In this document: positions 52,530 through 61,014 of the stretch, piece by piece | Layout: every line of letters starts with the position of its first letter | Position numbering within the stretch: the first letter of the stretch is position 1 | Assembly: GCA_003482455.1 (NCBI GenBank) | Contig: DMYW01000021.1 | Coordinates: 4,696 to 68,695, forward strand | Origin: Rheinheimera sp. | Lineage (GTDB): Bacteria > Pseudomonadota > Gammaproteobacteria > Enterobacterales > Alteromonadaceae | Reading direction: 5' to 3' | Length of the DNA stretch: 64,000 bases | Translations under genes and position numbers: made by a program | Notes under the pieces: model-generated | Databases searched by the model: none | What the model was told of the DNA's origin: nothing | What the model saw: the letters and a program-made list of their open reading frames with translations, nothing else

Positions 52530-55205
52530 ATGACCAGACGACAACTACGGCTGGCTCCGCAGCCCCAACGGCGCACTCGCCTGATTGGCACCGCGGCTGG
52601 CTTGGCGCTGGGCGCCACCTTGCTGACCGGCTGTGGCGGCGATGCTGCAACCGAAACTGATTTGAGCAAAGTCGATCCGACTAAACCGGCGTCTGGCTGG
52701 TCCTTGGTCTGGAGCGATGAATTTGACGGCTCTAGCCTCGATACCAATAAATGGAACTACGAGGTCAACTGCGCCGGTGGTGGTAACAATGAAAAACAAT
52801 GTTACACCGCCGACAGCGCCAACTCGTTTGTTGCCGATGGCATGCTGAACATAGTGGCCAAACCGGCTGCCGAAGGCGCAGAAAAACCGTACACCTCAGC
52901 GCGGATCACCACCCGCAAAAAAGCCGACTTTAAATACGGCCGCTTTGAAATGCGCGCCAAGTTGCCGTCTGGCCAAGGCTCATGGCCGGCGTTTTGGATG
53001 ATGCCCACGGATTCTGTGTATGGCGATTGGCCACGCTCTGGCGAAATCGACATCATGGAAGCCGTCAACCTGAAGGTCAAAGACGCCCAAGGCAATGTCG
53101 AATCCAACGTGCACGGCACACTGCATTACGGCAAACCGTGGCCGAATAACAGTAGTACTGGCGTTAATTACACGCTGGAGAAAAACCCTGCCGATGAGTT
53201 CCACACGTACGCGGTGGAATGGCAACAAGGCGAGATCCGTTGGTACGTCGACGATTACCTGTACGCCACGCAGCGCCAATCCGAAGTGCGCTACAACAGC
53301 AAAAACCAAGCGGTGGGCCTAAAGCACCGCGGCTGGTTCACCGAATACTATGACCAAACCACTGGTAAATTAACGACCTTCTGGAGCAGCGCGCCGTTTG
53401 ATCAGAAGTTCTTTCTGATTTTGAACTTCGCTGTCGGCGGCAATTGGCCGGAAAACGTCAATAACAAAGGCATTGATGCCAGCGCCTTTACCAATGGCCA
53501 AAAATTTACCATCGATTATGTGCGGGCCTATCAATGCTCGGCTAACCCTGACACCGGCAAAGGCTGCGAAACCATTCGCCCAGGCTATGACAAAGTTGGC
53601 GATGGCTTATTAGAAGGCAAAGCGCCCATTCCTGTGCCGCCATCGGATGGTGTCGCTCGCAACTTAACTATCTTTGAAAACACTGAAAACCCCAGCTGGC
53701 CAGGTTGGGACTGCTGTGGCGGCAGCACGCCAACGGTCGTCAACGACAACCAACGCGGTGGCGTGATGCAATTTAGCGTCGGCGCGCAGCCGACCGTAAA
53801 CGGCTTTATTACGCGCTCGGTTTTTATCAAAGATCCAGCCGGCACACCGTCGCCGTTTGACGCCTCGCCGCTGGCTAACACCGGCACCTTAAGTTTTGCC
53901 ATGAAAGCCGTGTCGCTGCCGAACAACGCTGGCGCCGCTTGGAAACTGAAAGTCGAAAGTAACGAAGGCGCGACCGCCGTCGAGTTGGATTTAACCGCCA
54001 GCAATGAAGGCAAAGCGCCTGCAGCGGGCGTCTGGCAAACCTACACCTTCCCACTGAAAAAACTGGCCGACGCGGGACTGGATTTATCCGCCATTGACGT
54101 GGTGATGATTTTCCCTGCATGGGGCACCGGCGAAGGTGCTGTGTATCAGGTCGACGATGTGAAAATCGCCGGCCCAAGCACCAGCACACCAAGCGTCACC
54201 TTGTTTAAAGACGGCAAAAACCTGGATTGGCCAATGTGGGATTGTTGTGCCGGCAGCACGCCAACTGAACAGCTAGATGATGACGCGCATGGCATGACCG
54301 CCGAGTTCAGCATCGGCGGTGCGCCGACTGTGATGGGTTTTATCACGCGTCCAGCCAACGGCGGTGGCAACAAACCCTTTGATGCCAGCAGCATCCTCGA
54401 CAAAGGCGTGGTGCAATTTGACATGAAAGTGGTGTCAGCGCCGAATGACCCAGCGTCTGTGTGGAAATTCAAAATTGAAGCCAACAATGCCGCCACTGCG
54501 GTGGAGTTAAACCTGACCGATAGCGTCGAAGGCAAAGCCCCTGTCACCGGCCAATGGCAAACCTATACCTTTAAAATGAGCGACTTAGCCGCCAAAGGTT
54601 TGGACGTATCGGCCATTGACGTGATCATGGTGTTCCCAGCCTGGGGCACCGGCAATGGTGCTGTGTATCGCATCGACAACGCCCGCATGGGTGAACCGGA
54701 AGTGGTCGCTAACACCGGCTTGACGCTGTTTGCTGATGCTGCAGCCGCCAATTGGTCCTTGTGGGATTGTTGTGGTGGCAGCACACCTACCGTGGAAGAT
54801 GACGACGCCGCACATGGCAAAACCGCGCAATACATCTTAGGCGGCGCGCCAACCGTAGTCGGCTTGTTTGCCGCAGACAATGTGTTTTATGACGCCAGCG
54901 CTATCACGGAAACCGGTATCGTCACATTCGAAATGAAAATTGTGACGCCGCCCAACGACAGCAGTGCGCCTTGGTTATTCAAAATCGAAGCCAACAACGC
55001 AGCGACCGCCGTGCAGTTAAAACTCAGCGAAAGTATCGAAGGCAAAGAGCCTGTGGTCGGCCAATGGCAAACCTACAGCTATCGCCTGAAAGACTTAGCG
55101 GCCAAAGGCTTAGACACCAGTGCGATCGATGTGCTGATGGTCTTCCCAGCTTGGGGCCAAGGTAACGGCGCTGTGTATCGCTTAGATAACGTCAGCATCA
55201 AATAA
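52530..55205 (+). CDS. GH16 laminarinase-type endo-beta-glucanase lipoprotein with three repeated C-terminal modules
   Basis: An 891-aa lipoprotein (lipobox GATLLTGCGG). A GH16 catalytic domain spans about residues 55-340; GEIDIMEA holds the nucleophile Glu172, Asp174 and acid/base Glu177, as in endo-beta-1,3-glucanases. WSDEFDGSSLD starts the domain. Three repeats of about 175 residues follow, each beginning near a WDCC(G/A)GSTPT motif (W393, W570, W745) and ending in a VDDVKI/IDNARM/LDNVSI strand. They resemble the galactose-binding-like modules attached to marine glucanases and may bind glucan. Tandem LacI operators are upstream and receptor 2 is 70 bases downstream, so the two are probably one transcript. 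Confidence 0.9.
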   Translation: MTRRQLRLAPQPQRRTRLIGTAAGLALGATLLTGCGGDAATETDLSKVDPTKPASGWSLVWSDEFDGSSLDTNKWNYEVNCAGGGNNEKQCYTADSANSFVADGMLNIVAKPAAEGAEKPYTSARITTRKKADFKYGRFEMRAKLPSGQGSWPAFWMMPTDSVYGDWPRSGEIDIMEAVNLKVKDAQGNVESNVHGTLHYGKPWPNNSSTGVNYTLEKNPADEFHTYAVEWQQGEIRWYVDDYLYATQRQSEVRYNSKNQAVGLKHRGWFTEYYDQTTGKLTTFWSSAPFDQKFFLILNFAVGGNWPENVNNKGIDASAFTNGQKFTIDYVRAYQCSANPDTGKGCETIRPGYDKVGDGLLEGKAPIPVPPSDGVARNLTIFENTENPSWPGWDCCGGSTPTVVNDNQRGGVMQFSVGAQPTVNGFITRSVFIKDPAGTPSPFDASPLANTGTLSFAMKAVSLPNNAGAAWKLKVESNEGATAVELDLTASNEGKAPAAGVWQTYTFPLKKLADAGLDLSAIDVVMIFPAWGTGEGAVYQVDDVKIAGPSTSTPSVTLFKDGKNLDWPMWDCCAGSTPTEQLDDDAHGMTAEFSIGGAPTVMGFITRPANGGGNKPFDASSILDKGVVQFDMKVVSAPNDPASVWKFKIEANNAATAVELNLTDSVEGKAPVTGQWQTYTFKMSDLAAKGLDVSAIDVIMVFPAWGTGNGAVYRIDNARMGEPEVVANTGLTLFADAAAANWSLWDCCGGSTPTVEDDDAAHGKTAQYILGGAPTVVGLFAADNVFYDASAITETGIVTFEMKIVTPPNDSSAPWLFKIEANNAATAVQLKLSESIEGKEPVVGQWQTYSYRLKDLAAKGLDTSAIDVLMVFPAWGQGNGAVYRLDNVSIK
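53661..55203 (+). repeat. three tandem homologous coding modules of GH16
   Basis: Units at about 53661-54170, 54195-54690 and 54721-55203. Each has the WDCC..STPT motif, the PTV.GF/L segment and an ATAVEL/VQL strand with the (V/L)(V/M)(M/V)(I/V)FPAWG end. Spacing between motif Trp residues is 177 and 175. Confidence 0.85.
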
Positions 55206-55275
55206 GCTCGCGGCGATGGTCCCCTACTCTGCCTTTTGGACTATCGCCACGCTTTGACGTGAACAGGATAAAACC

Positions 55276-58239
55276 ATGAAACAAACAACTTTTAATAAAA
55301 CTCCAATCGCCAGCGCTTTGCTGCTGGCGCTGTGCGCCAACTGGCCTGCCAGCGCGCAACAAGCCGCGTCCACCACGCCTGCGGCCAAAAAGACTGACGA
55401 AAAAGTCGAAGTGATTGAAGTCAAAGGTATTCGCGGCAGCTTAATTCGCTCCTTGGATATCAAACGTGAAGCCAACGGTGTAGTCGACGCTATTTCCGCC
55501 GAAGAAATGGGTAAATTCCCAGACACCAACTTGGCCGAATCGCTGCAACGCATCACAGGTGTATCGGTCAGCCGCGCCAACGGCGAAGGCAGTCAAATCA
55601 CGGTGCGCGGTTTTGGCCCTGACTTTAACTTAGTCACCCTCAATGGCCGGCAAATGCCAGGCACTGGCTATACCCGTTCCTACAATATGGAAAACTTATC
55701 CAGTGAAGGCGTCAGCGCGCTGGAAGTGATTAAAACGGCACGTGCCGAAAATCCCAGCGGCGGTTTAGGCGCAACAGTGAATATTGTCACCACCAAACCG
55801 TTGCAACGCCCAGGCACCCATGCCTCAGCCAGCGTCAAAGGCATTTATGACAGCAGCAATGTCAAAGGCTCTGACGTGACGCCTGAAGTGGCCGCCGTGG
55901 TCAGCAGCACTATGCTGGACAACAAACTGGGGATCAGCTTGTCGGTATCACACCAAGAACGTGATTTCCAAAAACAACAAGCCAATATCCAAGGCTGGCA
56001 AGCCAATGTGGCACTGCCCACCTTAACCGCCGATAAAGTCAAAGACGCACGGCCGCTGGGCGCGGACGGCAAACCGACCGGCAATTATTATTTTGCCAAA
56101 GACATGAACTACAGCATCGAGGATGTGCAACGCGAGCGCAGCAATGGCCAATTAACCCTGCAATACGCGCCAACCGACAACCTGACGGCGACGCTCGATT
56201 ACACCGCATCCCGTTCAATCACCGGCAGCGAAAGCATCGGCTGGGGGATCTGGAACGAATTCGGCGGCAACATTAACGCTTATGAATTGGATGCCAACGG
56301 CACCGCCATTTATGCCGATATCAGCGGCAACGACGGCTCCTTTACCGCCAGCAAAGGCACCACCGAAGTGAAAGCTGCCTCCATTGGTTTTAACCTCGAC
56401 TGGGAAGCCAGCGACACGCTGAAATTGACGTTGGATTACCATGACTCCAACAACAAAGCCGATAACGGCGCCGACAAAGGGTTAGGCAGCCAAGGCCAAG
56501 TAATTTTGGGCTCCGACCAACTGGTGCGCAAAGTGTATGACTATCGCAGCGGCGATATTCCACAAGCGCTGGTGTATTGGAAAAACGGCACCACTACGTT
56601 AGGCCCAGGTGAAATTGACTCCAACTTCAGCCAATTTATCCACTCGCCGGGTGAAGCAGAGATCCAACAACTGCAATTAGACGGCAAATGGGACAATGAG
56701 ATTTGGCAAATCCCGCTGGTCAGCGTCAATTTTGGTGTGGCGCGCACCGACCAAACCATGGGCGGCCACCAAGGCTGGAGCGGTCTGCGCGGCGGTCCAG
56801 GCTTTAACCCAAGCTTCCCGCAAATCTTCCCAGACAGCATGTTTGTGCGCCATGACACCAGCAACTTCTTGGATCAATTCCAAAGTGGCGGTGCCAATAT
56901 GCAACCGAATTACTACTACAGCTTTAACTTCGACGAAGCCGTCGCCCGCCAGCTGGCGTTTTTAACCAGCGACGTAATGGGCAGTGACGTCTATTCGATT
57001 GACCCCTATTTCGATGGCATCGATAGCGAAAGTTCCGTCAACGAAGTCACCGACAGCTTGTACTTGCAAGGCCGCTTTGATATCGAGATCGCCAAGATCC
57101 CAGTGCAAATGAACCTCGGCGTGCGCTATGAAAAAACCAACGTCGAAAGCTTGGTGCGCCAACGCGTCGAAAAACAAGTGAACTGGGAAAGCCCGTCTGA
57201 ATGGATCATGCAATACGAGCAAGGCGGCAGCGACAACTTCTTAAGCCAAGAAGGCTCGCACAATGTGCTGCTGCCGATGTTTGATTTAAAAGCGGACTTG
57301 CGCGACGACTTAGTTGGCCGCTTCTCGTTTGGTAAAACCATCAGCCGCGCGCCGCTTGGCATGTTAGCCGGTGGTCGCAGCTTAAGTGGCAGTCCAAAAC
57401 CGGATGCGCGTAGCGGCAGCCAAGGCAACACCAGCCTGTTGCCGTTTGAATCGACCAACCTCGATTTAGCCTTGGAATACTACTACGCCGATGGCAGTTA
57501 CGTCTCGCTGGGGTATTTCCGCAAAGACGTCGACAACTTTATCCAAACCAGCATCACCGAAACCACTATCGAAGGTCTGCACGATATCCTGAACGGTCCG
57601 CGCTACAACAAAGCGGTGGCCGACATCGTCGCCCGTGGCGAGCAAGCCACCAGCAGTGCTATTTTTGCGCAGATGCTGGCCAACGGTAACGGCAATGCCC
57701 AAGGCAAAATTGAACCGACCGCCGATGACCCGTTAATGGTCTGGAGCATCAGTCAACCGACCAATACCGACAGCAAAAAAGTCGATGGTGTGGAGTTTGC
57801 GGTGCAACATCTGTTTGGCGAAACCGGCTTTGGCGTGGGCATCAACGGCACTTTAGTGCAAGGCGACGTCGAATTTGACGTCAACAGCCTGGCACAACAA
57901 GCACCGCTGACGGGCCTGAGTAACTCAGCCAACGGCCAAGTGTTTTATGAGCAAGACGGCTTGTCGGTTAAAGTCACTTACGCCTGGCGCGATTCCTACT
58001 TAATTGGCGTCGGTCAAGCGCAAGGTTCTAGCGATGCACCACCGCAATTTGCCAAGGCCTATGGCCAATGGGACTTGAGCGTCAACTACGACGTGCTGCC
58101 TGAGTTCACCGTGTTTGTTGAAGGCATTAACCTGAACAACGAAACTGAACAAGGCTACGGTCGCTTTGAAGAGCAGTTCCTGTTCGCCCGTCAATACGGC
58201 ACACGTTACACCTTAGGTGCTCGTTACCGTTTTGATTAA
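55276..58239 (+). CDS. TonB-dependent receptor (carbohydrate type), receptor 2
   Basis: A 987-aa receptor: signal peptide (ANWPASAQQAA), TonB-box-like VEVIEVKGIRGS, plug (GKFPDTNLAESLQRITGVSV and GRQMPGTGYTRSYN), barrel to GARYRFD. The N-terminal 130 residues are almost the same as in receptor 1, while the barrels diverge. Genetic linkage to the GH16 laminarinase predicts uptake of its products. The ATG is 70 bases after GH16. A strong terminator follows. Confidence 0.9.
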   Translation: MKQTTFNKTPIASALLLALCANWPASAQQAASTTPAAKKTDEKVEVIEVKGIRGSLIRSLDIKREANGVVDAISAEEMGKFPDTNLAESLQRITGVSVSRANGEGSQITVRGFGPDFNLVTLNGRQMPGTGYTRSYNMENLSSEGVSALEVIKTARAENPSGGLGATVNIVTTKPLQRPGTHASASVKGIYDSSNVKGSDVTPEVAAVVSSTMLDNKLGISLSVSHQERDFQKQQANIQGWQANVALPTLTADKVKDARPLGADGKPTGNYYFAKDMNYSIEDVQRERSNGQLTLQYAPTDNLTATLDYTASRSITGSESIGWGIWNEFGGNINAYELDANGTAIYADISGNDGSFTASKGTTEVKAASIGFNLDWEASDTLKLTLDYHDSNNKADNGADKGLGSQGQVILGSDQLVRKVYDYRSGDIPQALVYWKNGTTTLGPGEIDSNFSQFIHSPGEAEIQQLQLDGKWDNEIWQIPLVSVNFGVARTDQTMGGHQGWSGLRGGPGFNPSFPQIFPDSMFVRHDTSNFLDQFQSGGANMQPNYYYSFNFDEAVARQLAFLTSDVMGSDVYSIDPYFDGIDSESSVNEVTDSLYLQGRFDIEIAKIPVQMNLGVRYEKTNVESLVRQRVEKQVNWESPSEWIMQYEQGGSDNFLSQEGSHNVLLPMFDLKADLRDDLVGRFSFGKTISRAPLGMLAGGRSLSGSPKPDARSGSQGNTSLLPFESTNLDLALEYYYADGSYVSLGYFRKDVDNFIQTSITETTIEGLHDILNGPRYNKAVADIVARGEQATSSAIFAQMLANGNGNAQGKIEPTADDPLMVWSISQPTNTDSKKVDGVEFAVQHLFGETGFGVGINGTLVQGDVEFDVNSLAQQAPLTGLSNSANGQVFYEQDGLSVKVTYAWRDSYLIGVGQAQGSSDAPPQFAKAYGQWDLSVNYDVLPEFTVFVEGINLNNETEQGYGRFEEQFLFARQYGTRYTLGARYRFD

Positions 58240-58262
58240 GCCGCCGTTTGTTGTTTGAACCG

Positions 58263-58290
58263 AAAAACCAGCCGCATGGCTGGTTTTTTA
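58263..58290 (+). terminator. intrinsic terminator after receptor 2
   Basis: The stem AAAAACCAGCC/GGCTGGTTTTT (58263-58273 with 58278-58288), GCAT loop; the T-run is part of the stem end. Confidence 0.85.
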
Positions 58291-58467
58291 TTGGCTGCAG
58301 TTTCGCGCTGGATGTTGCAGCCATGAAGCCCCAGCGTGACCACATCCATCGAGGGCTACGCCCAGACCGAGGTGATTTGTTAAAACAGCATAAATTCAAA
58401 AACAACATTTAAAACAAAGTGTTAGCCAAGAACTGGTCAGATGAACAAAATTCAACTATTTCTTGCA

Positions 58468-58484
58468 TTTAAGAATTGCTTAAG
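58468..58484 (+). promoter_or_regulatory. PmrA-box match before PAP2-eptA operon
   Basis: TTTAAG-AATTG-CTTAAG fits the PmrA consensus (YTTAAK-N5-YTTAAK) at every position. It is 44 bases before the PAP2 ATG, a normal place for an activator site. A possible -10, TAGGCT, is at 58495-58500. Confidence 0.65.
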
Positions 58485-58527
58485 GTTTGCTCACTAGGCT
58501 GACGTGAAGAAATGTAAGGAAATGTCC

Positions 58528-59364
58528 ATGCAGCTCACCGACCCAATAGCCACGTCTGAACATGCTTCGTCGTCCACCCCACCGGCTCCAACACAACGCG
58601 TATTGTTGTGCGGCTGGCGTTTTGTGGTCTGGCCGATGCTGGCGCTCGTCAGTATGTTTTTATTGCTGGATCTGACTGGCCTTGATCTGACGATTGCGCA
58701 TTATTGGTATCAGCTGGAGGGTGGGCAGTGGGCGCTGAAAGAGAATTTTTGGACCTCCAGCGTGTTTCACAGTGGCGCCCGCACCTTAAATCAGCTGGTG
58801 ATTGGCGCTTTGTTGTTGCTGTGGTTGAGCCGGGCGATTCGGTATCGCTTTGGCCAGCGCGCCGAACCGGCTGCGCAGTTCTCCCAGCGCATGTTGGGCT
58901 TGTTGGTACTGAGCCTGCTGCTGAGTGTCGGCTTGATTAGCCTGCTAAAAAAACTAATCCCGATGGACTGCCCGTGGGATCTGCAACTGTTTGGTGGCAT
59001 CCAACCGCTGATTTCGCTGTGGCAAGACCGCCCCGCGGGCATGCCCAATACCCAATGTTTCCCAGCAGGGCACGCCAGCAGTGGTTATGCCTGGATTGCC
59101 TTGTATTTCTACTTTTTATACACCCGGCCTTGGCTGCGTAAAGTGGGTTTAGCCTTTGGTATCGTCGCCGGCGCCAGCCTTGGGTTAGTGCAACAATTGC
59201 GCGGAGCGCATTTCTTTTCGCACGATATCGTCACAGCGCTGATTTGTTACGTCGTACCGGCCTTTATTTTTGCGCGGTTTCAGTTTAAAACTGCCGCACC
59301 AACCATTCGTTACGAGCAGACGCCGTCCGCCGCGACCGCGCACAAGGAACTCCCGCATGCTTAA
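58528..59364 (+). CDS. PAP2-family phosphatase, probable lipid A/undecaprenyl phosphatase
   Basis: A 278-aa membrane protein from the ATG at 58528 (AAGGA seven bases before; other starts at 58504/58522 are less well placed). It has about six helices. PAP2 motifs are KKLIPMDCPWDL, PAGHASSGYAW and RGAHFFSHDIVTA, with the catalytic His in the last. The MDCPWDL form recurs in PAP2 proteins next to EptA. It probably dephosphorylates lipid A or an isoprenoid donor on the periplasmic side before phosphoethanolamine addition. Its stop overlaps the start of the transferase by eight bases. Confidence 0.87.
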   Translation: MQLTDPIATSEHASSSTPPAPTQRVLLCGWRFVVWPMLALVSMFLLLDLTGLDLTIAHYWYQLEGGQWALKENFWTSSVFHSGARTLNQLVIGALLLLWLSRAIRYRFGQRAEPAAQFSQRMLGLLVLSLLLSVGLISLLKKLIPMDCPWDLQLFGGIQPLISLWQDRPAGMPNTQCFPAGHASSGYAWIALYFYFLYTRPWLRKVGLAFGIVAGASLGLVQQLRGAHFFSHDIVTALICYVVPAFIFARFQFKTAAPTIRYEQTPSAATAHKELPHA

Positions 59365-60997
59365 GTTGTTAAAAAGCCTTCTTTGGAATCCCGCACAAAA
59401 ACCGCTGCATCCCGCATGGTTTGCGCTGATTGCTAGTTTGCTTGCCACTTTGACCCTCAATGATATTTTCTGGCAAAAACTTAGTGAACGGATCCCCGAG
59501 CAAACCGGCTTGCAACTGGCGTTAGTGCTGGTGTTGTGGTTGCTGAATTTGTTGTTGCTGTTGTTAACGGCGCTGCCAAAAATCCAAAAACCGGTGTTTT
59601 TACTGTTGATGGTCAGTGGCGCCAGCGCCAGTTATTTTATGCACACCTACGGCGTGATCGTCGACAAAGCTATGCTACAAAACGCCGTGGAAACCGATGT
59701 GGCAGAAGCCAAAGGTTTGTTGACCCTCGGCATGGCGCTGCACATGCTGCTATTGCTGGCACTGCCGGTTTGGTTGTGCGCGCGTTTTCCAATCAAACGG
59801 CTTGGTCTAGCGACCGGCGCCAAACATTACCTGCTAGCGCTGCTGCTTTGGTTAGTTGGCCTTGGTAGCGTGGCGGCGACCAGTTATTCCGAGTTGGTGC
59901 CGTTTTTCCGCAATTTTAGAGATATCAAACATTTAGCCTTACCTGTTGCGCCAGTTTCTGCCGCATTTGGTTTAACCTCACAACTGATCGCCGCCAAATT
60001 CCCAACGCCTTTGGCGCTGTTAGGTGAAGATGCCAAACAACGGCAAACCACGGCAAAACCACGCTTGGTTGTGCTGGTCGTTGGTGAAACCGCCCGTGGC
60101 GATCATTTCAGCCTCAATGGCTACGAGCGCCCTACCAACCCGCTATTGTCGCAATTGCCCGTGGTGAGTTTTCGCAATGTCAGCTCGTGCGGCACTGCCA
60201 CAGCGCATTCAGTGCCTTGTATGTTCTCGCACCTTGACCGCGAACACTACGAGGAAAAAGTAGCGAAAAACACAGAAAACGTGCTGGATATCTTAAAACG
60301 TGCCGGTATTGACGTGACCTGGCTGGACAACAACTCCGGTTGCAAAGGCGTCTGTGACCGCGTCACCAGCAAAGATCTGTACAGCGACAGCAATCCGCTA
60401 TGTAAAGACGGCCACTGCCAAGACCAAATCCTGGTCGACGCCAGCAAAGCCTACTTCGCGCAATTGCCAAACGCGGCGGGCGACAAACTGTTAGTGCTGC
60501 ACCAATTAGGCTCGCACGGCCCCGAATATTTCAAACGCAGCGAAGATGCCCACAAGGCATTTAAACCTGAATGTACCGACAAACAGCTGCAGCGCTGCGA
60601 TCGCGACAGCATAGTTAATGCCTATGACAATAGCTTAGTGGCCACCGATGCGATGCTGGCTGGCCTGATTGGCGCTTTGCAACAACAAACCGACTACGCC
60701 ACGGCGTTGTTGTATGTGTCGGATCACGGTGAATCGCTGGGCGAAAACGGCGTCTATTTGCATGGCATGCCGTATTTTATGGCGCCTAAAGCACAAACCC
60801 ATATTCCGATGATCTGGTGGATGAGTGAACAATTTGCCAGCACGACCGGTACACAAAGCGACTGCCTCGTTGCCAAACGCGATGCGGCGCTCAGTCACGA
60901 CCATTTGTTCCACAGCTTATTGGGTGCGTTTGCCGTGCAAACCAGCGTTTATCAACCGACGCTGGATTGGTTGCAAAGCTGCCGTAAGGCGCCATAA
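59357..60997 (+). CDS. eptA: EptA/MCR-type phosphoethanolamine transferase
   Basis: A 546-aa enzyme from the ATG at 59357 with five N-terminal membrane helices and a periplasmic alkaline-phosphatase-like domain. Residues match the zinc site and nucleophile of the family: Glu244 (VVGETARGD), nucleophile Thr282 in CGTATAHSVPC, His387 (GSHGPEY), Asp456 and His457 (SDHGESLGENG). Cys278 and Cys288 should form the conserved disulfide. It moves phosphoethanolamine from phosphatidylethanolamine to lipid A, which lowers polymyxin binding. It is the second gene of an operon behind a PmrA-box match. A chromosomal, intrinsic enzyme by its context. Confidence 0.93.
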   Translation: MLKLLKSLLWNPAQKPLHPAWFALIASLLATLTLNDIFWQKLSERIPEQTGLQLALVLVLWLLNLLLLLLTALPKIQKPVFLLLMVSGASASYFMHTYGVIVDKAMLQNAVETDVAEAKGLLTLGMALHMLLLLALPVWLCARFPIKRLGLATGAKHYLLALLLWLVGLGSVAATSYSELVPFFRNFRDIKHLALPVAPVSAAFGLTSQLIAAKFPTPLALLGEDAKQRQTTAKPRLVVLVVGETARGDHFSLNGYERPTNPLLSQLPVVSFRNVSSCGTATAHSVPCMFSHLDREHYEEKVAKNTENVLDILKRAGIDVTWLDNNSGCKGVCDRVTSKDLYSDSNPLCKDGHCQDQILVDASKAYFAQLPNAAGDKLLVLHQLGSHGPEYFKRSEDAHKAFKPECTDKQLQRCDRDSIVNAYDNSLVATDAMLAGLIGALQQQTDYATALLYVSDHGESLGENGVYLHGMPYFMAPKAQTHIPMIWWMSEQFASTTGTQSDCLVAKRDAALSHDHLFHSLLGAFAVQTSVYQPTLDWLQSCRKAP

Positions 60998-61014
60998 CCC
61001 CGTTGGAGGTCTCG

